From assembly GCF_000801105.2 (NCBI RefSeq), contig NC_079511.1, positions 12,206,784-12,270,783 of the forward strand: a stretch of 64,000 bases of DNA, read 5' to 3'. The position numbers and the translations under genes are program-made. Numbering within the stretch: position 1 is the first letter of the stretch; every line of letters starts with the position of its first letter. The notes below the pieces were generated by a model, which saw nothing but the letters and a program-made list of their open reading frames with translations, was not told where the DNA came from and ran no database searches. Source of the DNA: Raphanus sativus (lineage: Eukaryota > Streptophyta > Magnoliopsida > Brassicales > Brassicaceae). This document shows, one piece after another, positions 23,410 through 35,962 of the stretch.

Positions 23410-23724
23410 TTTTTTAAATATGTTTTTTATATATTACATTTTACGAGACTATCTTTTTTTTTTGAAAAAGGGCATAACTATGTGTATAAGTTAAAAGGTA
23501 AAAGGTGTGACAAGCCAAATTATTATACTAAAAATGAAAGAAGATTAAATACAAACTAATAACAAGTACAACACAAATTATAACACTATTAAATTCTATA
23601 TATATTTAATAAAATATTATATATATGTCTAATATGTATATATATATAAATGTTACACAATATATATAATATTATATACACATATTATATATACCATATA
23701 TTGTTAATTGAAATTTGACAAATC

Positions 23725-23757
23725 AATTTCCGCCCTTTAGGGCGGGTCCTAATCTAG
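23725..23757 (+). mobile_element. Helitron 3' end
   Basis: Hairpin CGCCC-TTTA-GGGCG (23731-23744) followed by GGTCCTAATCTAG and T at 23758. The 5' end was not located. Confidence 0.55.
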
Positions 23758-25130
23758 TTTCTCTTAAATGAACGATCACATAACAAATTTCTCACGACCA
23801 TATGAGGCCCATGAATCTTGAAAGTATGGTGTGATATCATCAATCTTTCCTTCCCTCTATTCATCTCTCCGCTTTAATGCGGTTAGAGGAGGAGCCCCAT
23901 ACTCATCACCAAAATCACTACCGGAGATAGCAGTCGTGCCATCGAAACGCAATAATAATGGATCTGAAAGATAGAGACGTGCAGGTGTGACAAGCAACCA
24001 GAAGCGTCATATTTCTTACCGATATAAAGTTTCTATAACTCCCTTCTTCAAACTTTCTCTACTCAAAAGCCATCACACTCGGTGATAAAAAGAGATCAAC
24101 AGTTTAATAAAACGACTGCGCCTTTGAAGGAAGGGATATAAGATATCAACAATTCAACAATGAACAGCCAGAAGTTGCCATTGTCAAACTAATGTTTCTC
24201 TGACTCGCTCAAGATTCTCTGATCCAATCCTTTCGTAACTTTCCTTGGCCTTTCCTGTTTTTGGGTAATAATTTGTTTGTGTTTTAGTCACAGTTATGTC
24301 CTTCTTGTCGGTACTCTGTTTTGTTTTGATCTGTCTCCTTTGATGCTCTGTTTTTCTCTAAATATCACATCTGTATGTAAACTTCTCTTCTTGATTTATC
24401 CCGAACAAACTCGTTTTATAAATTAGTCATGTTTCTCTCTGTACATCTGGTTCTTGATTTGCAAAGAGACCACACTTGGCGACTACAGCGATGTGTGTTC
24501 CCCAACACAAAAGCAAGATCACGTTTGATGAGAAACGGTAAGACAAAAGTCCTCGAACATAACTAAAACATTCGGGTAAGGTGTTCAGAAATCCCTTCTT
24601 CAGATTTTCTCTAATTTCCAAAGACATCAGATTACAATACAACGTGTCAATAAATGGCTGTGTTGTTTGCAAAAAAAAAGAAGAGGGGCTGTGACTACGA
24701 CGAAGGAGAAGAAGAAAAACTTCTACGTGCGCATTATAATTTACTGATAAACTAAACTATACTTATTTTTTTTAAACACAACTAAACTATACTTCAATAA
24801 TAAAGATTACCAACAAAACATAGGTTAACGAAGACTAAGAAGAAAGAAAAAGAAATAGACGCTGGAAAAGATGTACCGTAGAACGACAGATGAATGATGT
24901 GTAGAAAATATGAAACATAGATATATAGGTTGATAAGGGACACCATTAAAGGGTTGTGTCTCAGAGAAAAAAAGTGTGACGGCTGAGAAGAGGTGTGACG
25001 GTTGAGAAGAGGAGACGATTCGGAGAAGATGGCAACGACAGTTTTTTGATGACGTTAGCAACTCAAAGGAAGAAAACTTTTTATCCCTTAGATCATCAAA
25101 CGAAAATAAACTCAACCGTTTGATTATAAC
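23758..25130. other. GC-richer intergenic block of unknown origin
   Basis: Less AT-rich than its surroundings, with pyrimidine-rich runs. CCCTTCTTCAAACTTTCTCTA (about 24042) recurs in diverged form at about 24593. Short minus-strand frames at 24427-24672 and 24825-25115 have no recognisable domain. It could be a captured or decayed gene fragment, or part of a transposon. Confidence 0.3.
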
Positions 25131-25800
25131 TTTTTTTTCCTATAAAAACAAATGACATCAGCAGATACTAAATTTCAGTTTGCTATTATATATAGATTGT
25201 ACAAAAATATATTCTTTTATTTTATTTTAGTTGTATTTATTCTATTCATTTAGAAGTAAAATGTAAAACTATATTTAGTTGTTTATGTTAAATATATTAA
25301 ATTTTAATGTTATTAGTATATTAATTAATCTAATTAAAAAATAATTTAATTTTTTGGTTTGGTTCGTTTTAAAACCAAACCACACTATTTGACTTATAGA
25401 ATCTTGAACTAAATGGTTAAAACATATACTTTGGTTCGGTTTGACTTCATATGGGTGGGTTCGGTTTAATTTAGTTTGTTTTTTTCCCACCCCTGCATGC
25501 ATCAACCCACTCTTTTGTCCACTGCTGAACAATTAACCTAAAAAAGTTCTGATTAGAAAAAAAAGCATTTAACGACTGTTAACGCGTATGACGTACGTAC
25601 TAGGACGTACATATCCGATTCGGAATAGTACGTGGTCCAAATGATTTTAAAAAACAATCGTGATCGTGATGCGCCACCGTGTATTAAGGTGGTTCTATGG
25701 ATGAATAACTTATTTGAATTTTTAATATAATATAGCTAGGTTTAAAAGTCTAATTTGTGGTATATGAAAAGTGAGATCGTTTGATATGGCATTTTATTGG
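25131..25800. other. AT-rich intergenic DNA
   Basis: Contains GGTTTGGTTCG / AACCAAACC repeats at 25355-25470. No gene supported. Confidence 0.35.
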
Positions 25801-25839
25801 TGAAATTTGATTCGATTTGTTATTTATTTCGATTCGATC

Positions 25840-26455
25840 CAAAAATTCCAGATTTTCGTTAATTTTCGAGGCAAGACAGATATTAAAAATCAATATCCAC
25901 TAAGATCAAATCAAATCACAAGTGTTAAAATTTTGGGAAGCGGATATCCGATCTGATCCGGTATATATAAGTACATGTATATATTTATTATATTTCAAGT
26001 TTTAAATGTATAAAATTATATAATTATTATTTTAACATATGATTTGACAGATTCTATTCACATTATTACTTATATAATTATTACATAAAAAGAAGAGAAT
26101 ACTTATGAAAATTATAATTGTTTTGTGTTATTATAAAATTAAGTTTAAATTTTTTACAAAATATGTAGATTCACTACTTTTAATTTTTATTTTATATATC
26201 ATGCAAAAATATATTTTACAGAACAAATGTGTATCAAATTTATAAGATTATTTGTATTAATTAAAACAAACGAGATATCCATAAGTGTTCGTAAATATTC
26301 GCAAATATCTATTTATTTCTCGGATATCCGTTTTTAGAATATCCGTATTTTTTTAAGCAAAACAAAGCAAAAATTAGATATCCACAATATACGAAGCAAA
26401 TTACAAATACCTTCGAAAATTCGGATATCCGATCCGTATCCGGACCTAAATATAT
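25840..26455. repeat. Repeat rich in CGGATATCCG palindromes
   Basis: GCGGATATCC (about 25940), CGGATATCCG (about 26322) and CGGATATCCGATCCG (about 26421) frame an AT-rich middle. The same motif marks the hAT MITE at 33313-33870, so this is probably an older relative. I could not define ends or a target duplication. Confidence 0.45.
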
Positions 26456-26926
26456 GTCGTTTTGCTACAGCTTTCCTATAACAATCAATATACTTTCAAC
26501 ATCAATATATGTTAAAACATCTACATCTTATTAAATAAAGATATGTTACTCTTGCTTGCGATCTAATACATGTATGAAATGAGTCGAACTATAGATAAAT
26601 TTTCATGTGTCTAGTTTATGTTAAAGTAGTTAAAATCTCTTTCTTAACCTCTACTGTCTTTTTTTCCTAGGACATACGTACAGTATGTATATTTTATTCG
26701 ATGACACGGTCAAGGCTTGTATACGCGCGGTCTCGAAGATTCTTATCGATGTCAACCAATAAGTGGAATGTAGTGGTAATATTCTTTATGACGTCACCCT
26801 CATTTCTCTCTTTCCAAAAATCGTAGACTGCCATTCAAAAGTCAATTTGTGAGAACATAATCGCTTGCCGGGAAAGATCAAGAGCTTGCCAAAGAGTTCC
26901 TACAAATTATATAAGAGAAAAGGCAG

Positions 26927-27289
26927 TGTTAGGCCCTAATCTTGCACTCACTTCGGCCCAGGAATGGTTACAATTCAACACAAACTCATGGGCCGAAGAC
27001 AAGGAACAAGCTCGAGGTCGAACGGTGAACTTCGAGCTCGGTCTTGACCAAGTCAAGAGAAATCCCAAGAGATTTCCGCAAAGTTAAAAATTAAAGGTTA
27101 TCAAAAGGAGGAGGAGATATCGAAAATTCGGAACTACTTTGAGGAGTATTAAAGGAGAGGAGAACATAAAAGGAGGGACACACATTCCAGCCTAGGCATA
27201 CACATATATGACCTCCGGCTCTCACTGTCTAAACACTTATTTTACCTTTTGTTCTTCACTAGTTTAAGTATCATTCTTGTTCACAAACA
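26927..27289 (+). mobile_element. Possible solo LTR of a gypsy element
   Basis: Begins TGTTAGGCCC and could end CACAAACA. The interior (GAAATCCCAAGAGATTTCCG, GGAGGAGATATCG, then a short pyrimidine-rich tail) resembles gypsy LTRs I recall from Arabidopsis. Flanking 5-mers do not match, so the ends are uncertain. Confidence 0.3.
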
Positions 27290-28690
27290 TTTATAAACGC
27301 TTTGATATTAATATATGGTCCATTTTCGTCTACTCGAATTGGTTATATTGTTGTTATTTTATTACTATTGTTGTCTACAAGTTATTTTCCCCCTAATTTT
27401 ACAAAAAAAAAACACTACCAAATTCATGGATCAATTTTACCAACAAAAAAAAATCATGGATCCAACATGCAAGCAGAAAAAGATCACCACATGATGTGGA
27501 TTACAAAATAGGTTTTGAATTGTTGAAGAACAAGAACCTCGCGAGCTGTTGGTAAGTTTTAAAATTTAGAGAAAACCAAAATTAGTTGATGTGATTTGGT
27601 GTTAGTTTATTTTTGTTATTGACAATTTACTACAATGATGTTTTAATTTTGGTTTATTTTGAATTGTAAGTTTAATTTATTATTCACATTAGACATAAAA
27701 ATTTATGAACTTTATTTCTTGATTTTTTTAGATGTCATAACTCTTACTTTACAATTTTTAAAAATAGTCTAAACTATTTCTTAATATTTTGTATGTCAAA
27801 TTAAAATAAAAATATAAAAATCAGAGTTAAATATTTTCTAAATGTTTTAAGCATAAAATAGACAAATATCCAAACTACTATTTTCTATAAGATTTTCATA
27901 GCTAATATATTGTTATATAATTATAAAATTAATTCATTTATTAACCTGCGGTTCACCCACGATTGACCCAATGATCTAGTGACCCGGTCAATAATCTGAT
28001 TCAATGTTTAGGTCGGGTTTCAAAACACTGGTTTATAGCTTTTCTTTGTATTTGATGTTGACGATAGAGAATAGAACCTTATGATTCTCATTCTTCAATA
28101 CAATCAACGTAACCGTTCATATAATCAATCAAGAAATCCCACTCATCCCACCATCTCCTATTGAATGCTTCTTTAATTCTTACTTTCTTAGTTTTGTTGG
28201 TATGTATAGACGGTGTGAGATATCAGACGAAAATCCCTTTACTTTTTTTTCAATTCAAATCATGTCGAATTCTCAGTTTCATTGCTCGAAGTTGAGGACA
28301 GGCTGGTGTAGAGATGTTGTTAAGACTAGACTACAAACAAGAAATATAAGTGCAAGTTATTAGTGCAAGTTTAATAGTTCATAATTAATTAGTTATGAAA
28401 TATAAGTATGTTCTCTAAATAAAACATCAATTTTGCTTTATGTTTAAATTTCATCTAAATTAACTTTGTTACGACTATCGGTTTTTTATCCTACTTTTAT
28501 TAAATCGATTAGTAACAACCACTTATGCTATTTTACTTTGAACTAAACAACTTTGAACAAAGTAATACACTATGGTCGATAACTACTATAATTTTTTTTA
28601 AATATCATTTTAACATATTTTCATTTTCATATTTTTAGAATATTTTATTTACTAAGATCATATAATAAATTATAAATTCATGTAAAAATA
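27290..28690. other. AT-rich intergenic DNA
   Basis: No gene supported. A GC-richer stretch at 27950-28040 (CACCCACGATTGACCC, GACCCGGTCAA) resembles a transposon end but has no partner that I could find. Confidence 0.35.
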
Positions 28691-28697
28691 CAGTATA

Positions 28698-28731
28698 TGA
28701 ACCCGGCGCGTAGCGCCGAAATACCATTAGT
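28698..28731 (+). mobile_element. Decayed Helitron-like 3' end
   Basis: A CGGCG-CGTAG-CGCCG hairpin is followed by AAATACCATTAG, where an intact Helitron would end CTAG. Confidence 0.35.
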
Positions 28732-29819
28732 TAACTATAAGTTATTCTGACAAAAGCATTAGTTGTAGTTATTGTATAAATCTGTGACACAAGAGGGAGA
28801 AGTTATTGTATAAACTATATGGTGGTGTAGTCTTGTGGCATACGAGTTTTGGGTTGCTATTTGCTAATCAACTTGGATTTGAAGGCATTTTATTATATTC
28901 CATCGAATTGTCATGCGTGTACCTCATTACTACGACTATTAAAATATCTGAAAATATCTATATGTTGGTTCTATCTCTTTTTATAGATTAATATCTGAAA
29001 AAATCTTTTTTTTTATAGTTTGAAATACCACAAGTTAAAATAAAGGTTAATACTGTATATAATAAATATTTGAAAGCCTATATCTATTCTCACGTCCTTA
29101 CCGTTTCCATCATACACAGTAACATGTGACGAACACAGTGCGAAAAAATGCAATTTATGTCGAAAGAATTACACTAGGTGGCAGTTTTAAGTTTTTATAC
29201 CATAAAAAGGCAGTTTCTACTGCCAGCATACTTTTCTCTAACTTTTTTCCTTTTTTTGTTACTTTTACCCGTTAGAAATCAGAATAAGTTGCAACTAGTG
29301 GTGGATCCTACTTTTTCTTTCTTTTATCTTCTTTTTTTTTCAAAATTAATTTTGTAAGTAAGTGATATTGTCCTAACCTTCTTCATATTTTTCTTCCTGA
29401 ATTCTTAAAACTTTTTTGTAAAATGAATGTTTCTTCAGAATTTTTTAAAAGAAAACATGTATTTAATTAGTATTTTTATTGTTCAATATATCTTTTAAGA
29501 TATGTGAAGGTATATCTTTTAAGAAGTTTATTAGAATAACTCGGTAGTGACTCAGTCGGAGTGAGTTAAATCCAAATTTTCATTTTTTCAAGTATCGCTC
29601 AACAAATCAGAAACCTCACTTCCGTTTGAACTTTTAAGATTAAACCATGAATTAGGATTGAAAGCTATCATATATGGGTAAAAATACATCAAAAACAAAA
29701 AAACAAGTTAGGAGTGTAAAGAATCATAGAAAATAGGTGAGATAGTGGAGATTAGGATTTCTGGTCGACAATGGCCAAGGAAGAAGATGATATTATTTTC
29801 GTAATTTTACAACATTAAT

Positions 29820-32530
29820 GAAACATTGTGTGTACGTTACATTCAGACTGTACATGTGCACACACTTCCATGTACGCCCCGTTCGTGTTCTACTTGTACT
29901 TTGCTTTAAAACTATATACATATACACATGTAAACATATATATAATATACATTTGTACACTGTTATTAAACCACACAAATCAAACAAACTATATATTAAT
30001 CTTGTATTCTACTTGTACATAACTTCAACAATATACACATATACACAAGTAAACATATAGATATACACAAGTTAATATATACAATAAACATATACACATG
30101 TACACAAGTAAACATGTACACATGTGGACGGTAAAAATTATGTGTACATGTGGAGAGTCAAATTATGTGTACATATTGTCAGAACACTATTATCAAAAAA
30201 TTCCATGTAGATATGTAAAACGATGTCACCATATATATATCATTAAAACATGTGGATATGTAAAACAATGTACACATACATATATATCACTAAAACATTG
30301 TACATGTAGAAATTTTAAATGAGATTTGTATTTTTACTAGTCTATAGTGTTCTTATCTCTGCAATAACCAAATTAAAATGAATCACATCTCATTTATATA
30401 TAATTTGAGTAATATATGACATGATTCAAATGTGTACAGTTGTTTGGCTTAAAGAGGTAAAAATTATTTTTCTTTGAAAAGCAATTGTAGCAATATGCAA
30501 ACATTTTTACCATGTCATAACATTACTCATCTACATATTTTAAGAAGTGAGATAGCAGAAATATGTGTACACATTACCATAATATCATACTATCTAATTG
30601 GATAATTTTGCAAGTTTGAACATTTTAATGTACACATGTACACTAACGAATATACACATATACCCTAACGAATGTATACAACTATACACAATTTTACACA
30701 TTAACCTTTATTGTACACATGTACACTAACGAATGTACACAACTTTACACATTAACCTTTATTGTACATATATACAATAACGAATGTACACATATACACT
30801 AAGAATGTACACAACTATGCACACTTTACACATTAACCTTTATTGTACACATGTACACTAACGAATGTATATAACTTTAGAACATGTTAGACATCTAACA
30901 TATATCTCAAAACTATAGCTTCACAGATCTCAAAAGATAGACTAAAATATTACACACAAACACAGTTTCAAGTTTTTATTAACATAATGAGACAGTTTGC
31001 ACTACTAAGGTAGTTTTTCTTAACCAAATCTACATTTTCAGCTAAAATCTAAATAAATATATATCCATTACTAACCAAGTATAATATACTTTTTTTAATT
31101 AAGAGAGAAGATAAAGTGGGTCTCATGTTCTTCTTCTTCTTCATTTCTTATTCGTTTCTTCTTCTTGAATTTATTTCTTCTTTTGTAAAATGATGTTGTT
31201 TTTTCAGAATATTTTTTTCCAGAAAATATGTTTATAATCAGTATCTTTATTATCTAATCTATCTTTTGAGATATGTGAAGCTATATCTCTGATGGTGATA
31301 TAACCATGATGTATAAAAACTCTCTTTCAATGGATATATCTCTGACTCAAACTCTAAAACGAGATTGATCAAAACTGTGACACTGGTTCTGAATCTCCCG
31401 AATTGTCGTCGCCGTGCCCTGTTTTTTTTTTCACAGCCACCACCTGTGAAAAGCTCGATAGCAACAATGGCCAACTTTAGCATTTTTGAAAATCTGGTCC
31501 CTCATCTTTTGTATTATTTATTTTTGACTCAGTACTTTTATTTGTGAAGAAGTTTGTTCTATTTTCCTCTCAAACTTCCAAACCTTTGATTTGTTAGGTT
31601 AAGAATATCAACATTACAAACAGAGAAAAAACAGAGTAATATATAGGGGGCTAGATGAGCAGATGTTGATGTCCAAAAAACTAACTTCATAAACATATAT
31701 CCATGTATACTTGTACACATATACACATTAGTAAAATGTCTAATTGAATGTTGCACCATAGTATAATGTACATGTAAATATGTTTATTATCGAGCTACTT
31801 GTAATATTTTAAAATGTAATGCATTTCAAAATGTTTTCTACATTTGTAAAACCACATTTGTAATTTTTTTGAAGTACGTCTACATGTACATGAATGCTCG
31901 ATATTCTGTATCTATAACATTTTACTTGTACATGATACACAAATTAAGTGATATTTCATGATTTTAATGTCATGAGTGATATCTGATGATTTTTTTATCA
32001 TCCACATGTACAATGACATTAAAATCATGAAATATCACTCAATTTGTGTATCATGTACAAGTAAAATGGTATAGATGCGGAATATCGAATATTCAGCGGA
32101 ATATCGAATATTCATATACATTTGGATAAACAATGTACACATGTGCAATAAACATGTTCGAACATATGTGTACATTAATAATATATGATCTTGTACATAA
32201 CCATAGTTATACACATGTATATAACCACAAATGTACACATGTGTACACGTCCACGATTGTCCACCTTACGTAATGTATCCATCAGTGTGTACATCTGTAC
32301 ACTATTAAGATGTGTACAACCAAATGATGTTCATGTGTACATACAAATATTACTATCATGTACAATGATTCACTTGAATATTCACATATACGCAACTTTA
32401 CACTAACTCAACACATGTACACTAACGAATGTACACATATACACTAACGAATGTACACAATTATATACAACTTTACACATTAACCTTTATGGTACACATG
32501 TACACTAATGAATGTACACAACTTTAGAAC
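29820..32530. repeat. Clusters of TGTACAC / GTGTACA motifs
   Basis: Dozens of TGTACAC, ATGTACAC and CATATACAC words occur in three clusters: 29820-30320, 30630-30890 and 32120-32530. In the second and third cluster they form loose tandem units of the type CATGTACACTAACGAATG, followed by TTTACACATTAACCTTTAT. All short open frames here are by-products of this repetition. Confidence 0.7.
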
Positions 32531-32835
32531 ATGTTGGGCATCTAACATATATCTCAAAACTATAGCTTCACATATCTCAAAAGATAGATCGAGTGATGGA
32601 GAAAACGATTTCACAAAAAAATTTGAAAAAAAAATAATTTAAGAATCAAATATGAATTTTTTAATAAAATAGAGAATGAATGAGGAAGAAGACGAAGGAG
32701 AAAAAGAAGGAGAAAAAAAAGAGTAAAAACTAGTTGATGATAGTTGGTTTCTAGTCACAAAAAATTACCTCAAGAGCATAAACTGCCCTAGATTGTAATT
32801 AAAATCTTAAAACTACCTTAGAGTGTAAAAAACTC
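30943..32835. mobile_element. Inner Mutator-like copy nested in the 29162-33149 element
   Basis: The left end (ATTACACACAAACACAGTTTCAAG) and, in reverse, the right end (GAGTTTTTTACACTCTAAGG) are relatives of the outer ends. The outer element's right arm stops at the inner right end and its remaining inner segment reappears left of 30943, as expected for one copy landing in another. The 9-bp flanks do not match well, so the boundaries are approximate. Confidence 0.5.
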
Positions 32836-33312
32836 TAATAATAAAAATATTGATTATAAACATATTTTATGGAAAAAAAATTCTGAAAAAACAACATTCA
32901 CTTTTCAAAAAAAGAACTAAAGAGAAGAAAATAAAGAAAAGATAAATGGGACCCACTTTTTCTTCTTTAATAAGAATATATGTGATTAGTTTTCACCAAT
33001 CAAAAATTATATTTAAATTAGTCAACAGAATTAGTTACAACCTAACTAGTTCATTAAAAAAAAAATAGTTAGAAAAAACTGTTTTAGTAGCATAAACTAC
33101 CTTATCATGTAATAAAAAACTTAAAACTGTCCTGCAGTGAAAATAACTCATTTATGTCGTTGTTTGCTAGTTGGCATTTGCAATTTCCATATCTACCAAC
33201 TTATGGGAAATCCTTACACAGAAATAAGGCATTAAATCGGGTGATGTTACGCCTCTCCCTCGCAGCATTGCGCAATGAAAAAAGTCTTTCAGAGAAAGTG
33301 TCATGTCAATAC

Positions 33313-33870
33313 TAGAAGTGTGCACAAATGGATATTCGGGTTTATAGAGGTATTCGTGATCCGATATGTTTCGTCAGAATAATTAATTATACGATCCGAT
33401 TCGATCCGCCGCCATCCAGATATCTGGTGTCTCGGATATCCGGAAAACTATAGATTTTTGATTGGATATATATGATTTGATTCGTAAAAGTAAATAAAAA
33501 TAAATAAATAAATAATCAAAATAATATAAAATAATAATATTTTATTGCATAAATAAAATTTTATTTATTTTTTAAAATTCTAATAACTAATGTAATAAAT
33601 TTAGTAAATAAAAATACTGCAAAACTTATATAAAACATAATAGTTGTATAACTTTTATATATAAATCTTTAAATATATGTATTTATATGCATATAACGAA
33701 TTGGATATCCATTCTTAAAAATATTGTATATGTGATTTACTTTTTTTCTTAAGTATATTGCATTTTAATATCTGTTTTGTTTCGTAAAATTACGAATATC
33801 TAGATTTTTTGGTTTAAATCAAAACTAATAATAAATCTAATTAAAATTTACTGATATTTGTCCAGCTCTA
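33313..33870. mobile_element. hAT-type MITE (558 bp)
   Basis: A perfect 8-bp target duplication GTCAATAC (33305-33312 and 33871-33878) brackets inverted ends TAGAAGTGTGCACAAAT and TAGAGCTGGACAAATAT. The 8-bp duplication and TAGA-type ends are those of hAT elements. The interior has CGGATATCCG and ATCCGATTCGATCCG palindromes and no transposase. Confidence 0.85.
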
Positions 33871-33878
33871 GTCAATAC

Positions 33879-34589
33879 AAGCTTACATCAAATTCCATCA
33901 GAATATTTGACCTATTTATTATAAAATGTCCACAGCAGCTTGGAGCATGCCTAGGCTCATATTCTGCTGAGCCATTCTTAAAGAATAAGCGGCCTTCCAT
34001 TCACACGTTTGGTCGTGCAGACCATCATATATCATTTATTTATTTATTTTTGGTAAAATGTTAAATAAACATATTTCATTTCGCAAGGACTGCAGCATAT
34101 TTACGTGCTAACTTAATATTTGCGATGTTTTTTTTTTTTGAAACTCTTTTTAATATTTGCGATGTTATTTAAAGAAGAATGTTCTATATTAATTTATACT
34201 CTTTTTCAGTCCGTTATAAATACCTCTTTTTTACAACACATTATAAATACCATTTTATGCATAGTAAAATGAATAATAAATTTATAATGCTCAAAAAAAT
34301 AATGCTCTCGGTTAATAGTCTATATTTTAGTTCTCTATTTACTAAATAAAGTAAAATAATACAAAGAAATCTAAAAATCTGATTTCAAAACAAATATATA
34401 AACATTATATTTTTTTGTAAAACTACCATTAAATATAGATGAACCAAAATTTCTGCGGTGAAATTTCTGCGGACAACCAAATGATATGCATTGTGTTAGT
34501 CAAATATCATCTGACCTTAAAAATAATAATGGAAAAAAATCAAAGGAAAAAAAAAACTCTCAAAATTAATCCGATTTCACACCTTAAAA
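33879..34589. other. Intergenic DNA upstream of NSL1
   Basis: AT-rich. A short direct repeat (TTTTTAATATTTGCGATG) occurs near 34110 and 34150. No gene seen. Confidence 0.4.
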
Positions 34590-34595
34590 CACACA

Positions 34596-34734
34596 AGTCA
34601 AATAAGTGATGGCGTGTTGACTAACTCTTCCTTTTGCTAAGCGTTGACCATTCTATAGTCTCTTCGCTCCTCCTCTTCTTCTTCTTCAACAGTCGCCCCA
34701 ACCTTTTGAAATTTCTTTCTTGGTTCGTCAACCG
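34596..34734 (+). promoter_or_regulatory. NSL1 promoter and 5' leader with a W-box cluster
   Basis: Three W-box cores lie within 55 bp: AGTCAA (34596-34601, reverse), TTGACT (34617-34622) and TTGACC (34644-34649). A pyrimidine-rich leader (CTCCTCCTCTTCTTC, about 34667-34690) follows, as in many plant 5' UTRs. WRKY control would suit a gene that restrains salicylate-linked cell death, but this is inference. Confidence 0.5.
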
Positions 34735-34919
34735 ATGGCTTCCAATAACGCCCGGTTCGATGCTCAATCCGCCGCCGAGAAAGCAGTATCGGTGATCGGA
34801 TTAGGCTACGATCTCACCTCCGATATCCGTCTCTCCGCTTGTAAATCCACACCCGACGGATCCAGCCTTCTCAAAATTGACCCGACAGGGAACAGAGACC
34901 TGTTTTTCCCCGGAGGGAT

Positions 34920-35426
34920 TGTTTAAGGTGAGTTTGGTCAATAGAAAGTAAAAGAACTCAAGAGTGGGGTGAACAGAGACGTTTTATTAGAGTCGGAATA
35001 ACGAGGGTACAAGAGTAAGAAAGCCGGCTAGTCGATGCTCGGTGAGATCCTAGCCGGAAGTACAAGAGAGCGGCGAGATACAAAGAGAATAAAGGAAACC
35101 CTAATCTAGCCGCAAGTCTGTCTGTCTGTGTAGTGATACCCTTCCTTCTTGTACTCAACTCCTTATATAGTCTCCTAGGTCGGTTAGTCTCGACCTAATT
35201 CGCTTCCCTTTGGTCATGGGCTTTTCGATATACAGGCCCAATCGGGATGACTGCTCGGCCCGAGCTGTTTGGTTGCTCGCTTCGGCTGCTCGTCCTCTAG
35301 CTAAAGTAGTCACGAGCCGAGTCGGGGTCAGTCGAGGAGCCGACGCCGAGCCGACCGCTCCCTCCTTGATGGTAATGGGCCTCCTGTTCGCTGGGCCTTG
35401 TGGGTGGTGACAATCCATCCCCAACA
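34920..35426 (-). repeat. 3' LTR of the gypsy element (left copy)
   Basis: Plus-strand ends are TGTTTAAGG and CCCCAACA. The copy appears base-for-base identical to 43913-44419 by eye. On the minus strand a TATA box (TATATAAGG) is at 35169-35161, so transcription runs leftwards. The first LTR bases create the TAA stop in the split NSL1 frame. Confidence 0.97.
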
Positions 35427-35440
35427 ATAAGTCCCCCCCT
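35427..35440 (-). other. Polypurine tract of the gypsy element
   Basis: Reads AGGGGGGGACTTAT on the minus strand, directly abutting the 3' LTR. This is the expected plus-strand primer site and confirms the element's direction. Confidence 0.85.
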
Positions 35441-35841
35441 AGCTCATAGTCGGTCGAGTAAACGATCGCTGTGAGCTAGTTGTTTTAGGGCTCGAAGAAC
35501 AGGAGACTCGTTGTTGATTTTGACGGCTCCGCCAGAAATTGTCCGAAGAAAAGAACTTCCGCGATTCGGTATAAATCGTCTGGATTGATGCCGAACAACG
35601 GTCTTTCCAAACCGGGGATCTGATCGCATTCGATTCATGGTATGACGTCGAACCGTCGCCAATTGTAGCGAGGGAGCCGAACCGTTACTAGGTTTTGGAT
35701 CGGGAAGCCAAAGCGTCGTTAGGTTTCGGACCGGGAAACCGAAAGGTCGCGCTTGAGACCGACGCGCGAGCCCGTCTAGAGGCCCATTTAGGCCCGTTTA
35801 GGGCTAATTATGACGCCTCGTTGAGCGCGCGTCCCCTTCCC

Positions 35842-35962
35842 TATAAATAAGAGATCTTCCTTCAGATCTCCCATTCTTCCGCAATCTTCAGGTACTCTCT
35901 CTCTCTCTCTCTAAGTTGCTTCTCTCTCTTTCTTCTGCTCTCGTTTTATCGTTTACTCGGTA
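35842..35962 (+). promoter_or_regulatory. Promoter and leader of the antisense gene
   Basis: TATAAATA at 35842-35849 is followed 40-60 bp later by a (CT)10-type pyrimidine tract at about 35894-35912 and more CT-rich leader before the ATG at 35963. This suggests that the antisense gene has its own promoter, independent of the LTR. Confidence 0.55.

Larger units (their letters stand above)
29162..33149. mobile_element. Non-autonomous Mutator-like element (3,988 bp) with a nested relative
   Basis: Flanked by a perfect 9-bp direct repeat ATTTATGTC (29153-29161 and 33150-33158). Its ends are inverted: GAAAGAATTACACT...GCAGTTTTAAG at left and, in reverse, GAGTTATTTTCACT...ACAGTTTTAAG at right. Behind each end come a pyrimidine tract with TCTTCTTC and then a conserved ATCTTTTGAGATATGTGAAG block. 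A second pair of such ends lies inside (30943 and 32835), arranged left-left-right-right. No transposase frame is visible; the inner parts are dense in TGTACA/GTACAC motifs. Confidence 0.75.

Noticed and set aside
29818..30322. Several Tyr/Thr/His/Cys-rich open frames
   Set aside because: They are translations of the TGTACAC repeat in different frames, not genes.
34958..35410. Open frames inside the LTR on both strands, repeated at 43951-44403
   Set aside because: They occur identically in both LTR copies, have no domain, and are chance frames in GC-rich LTR DNA.
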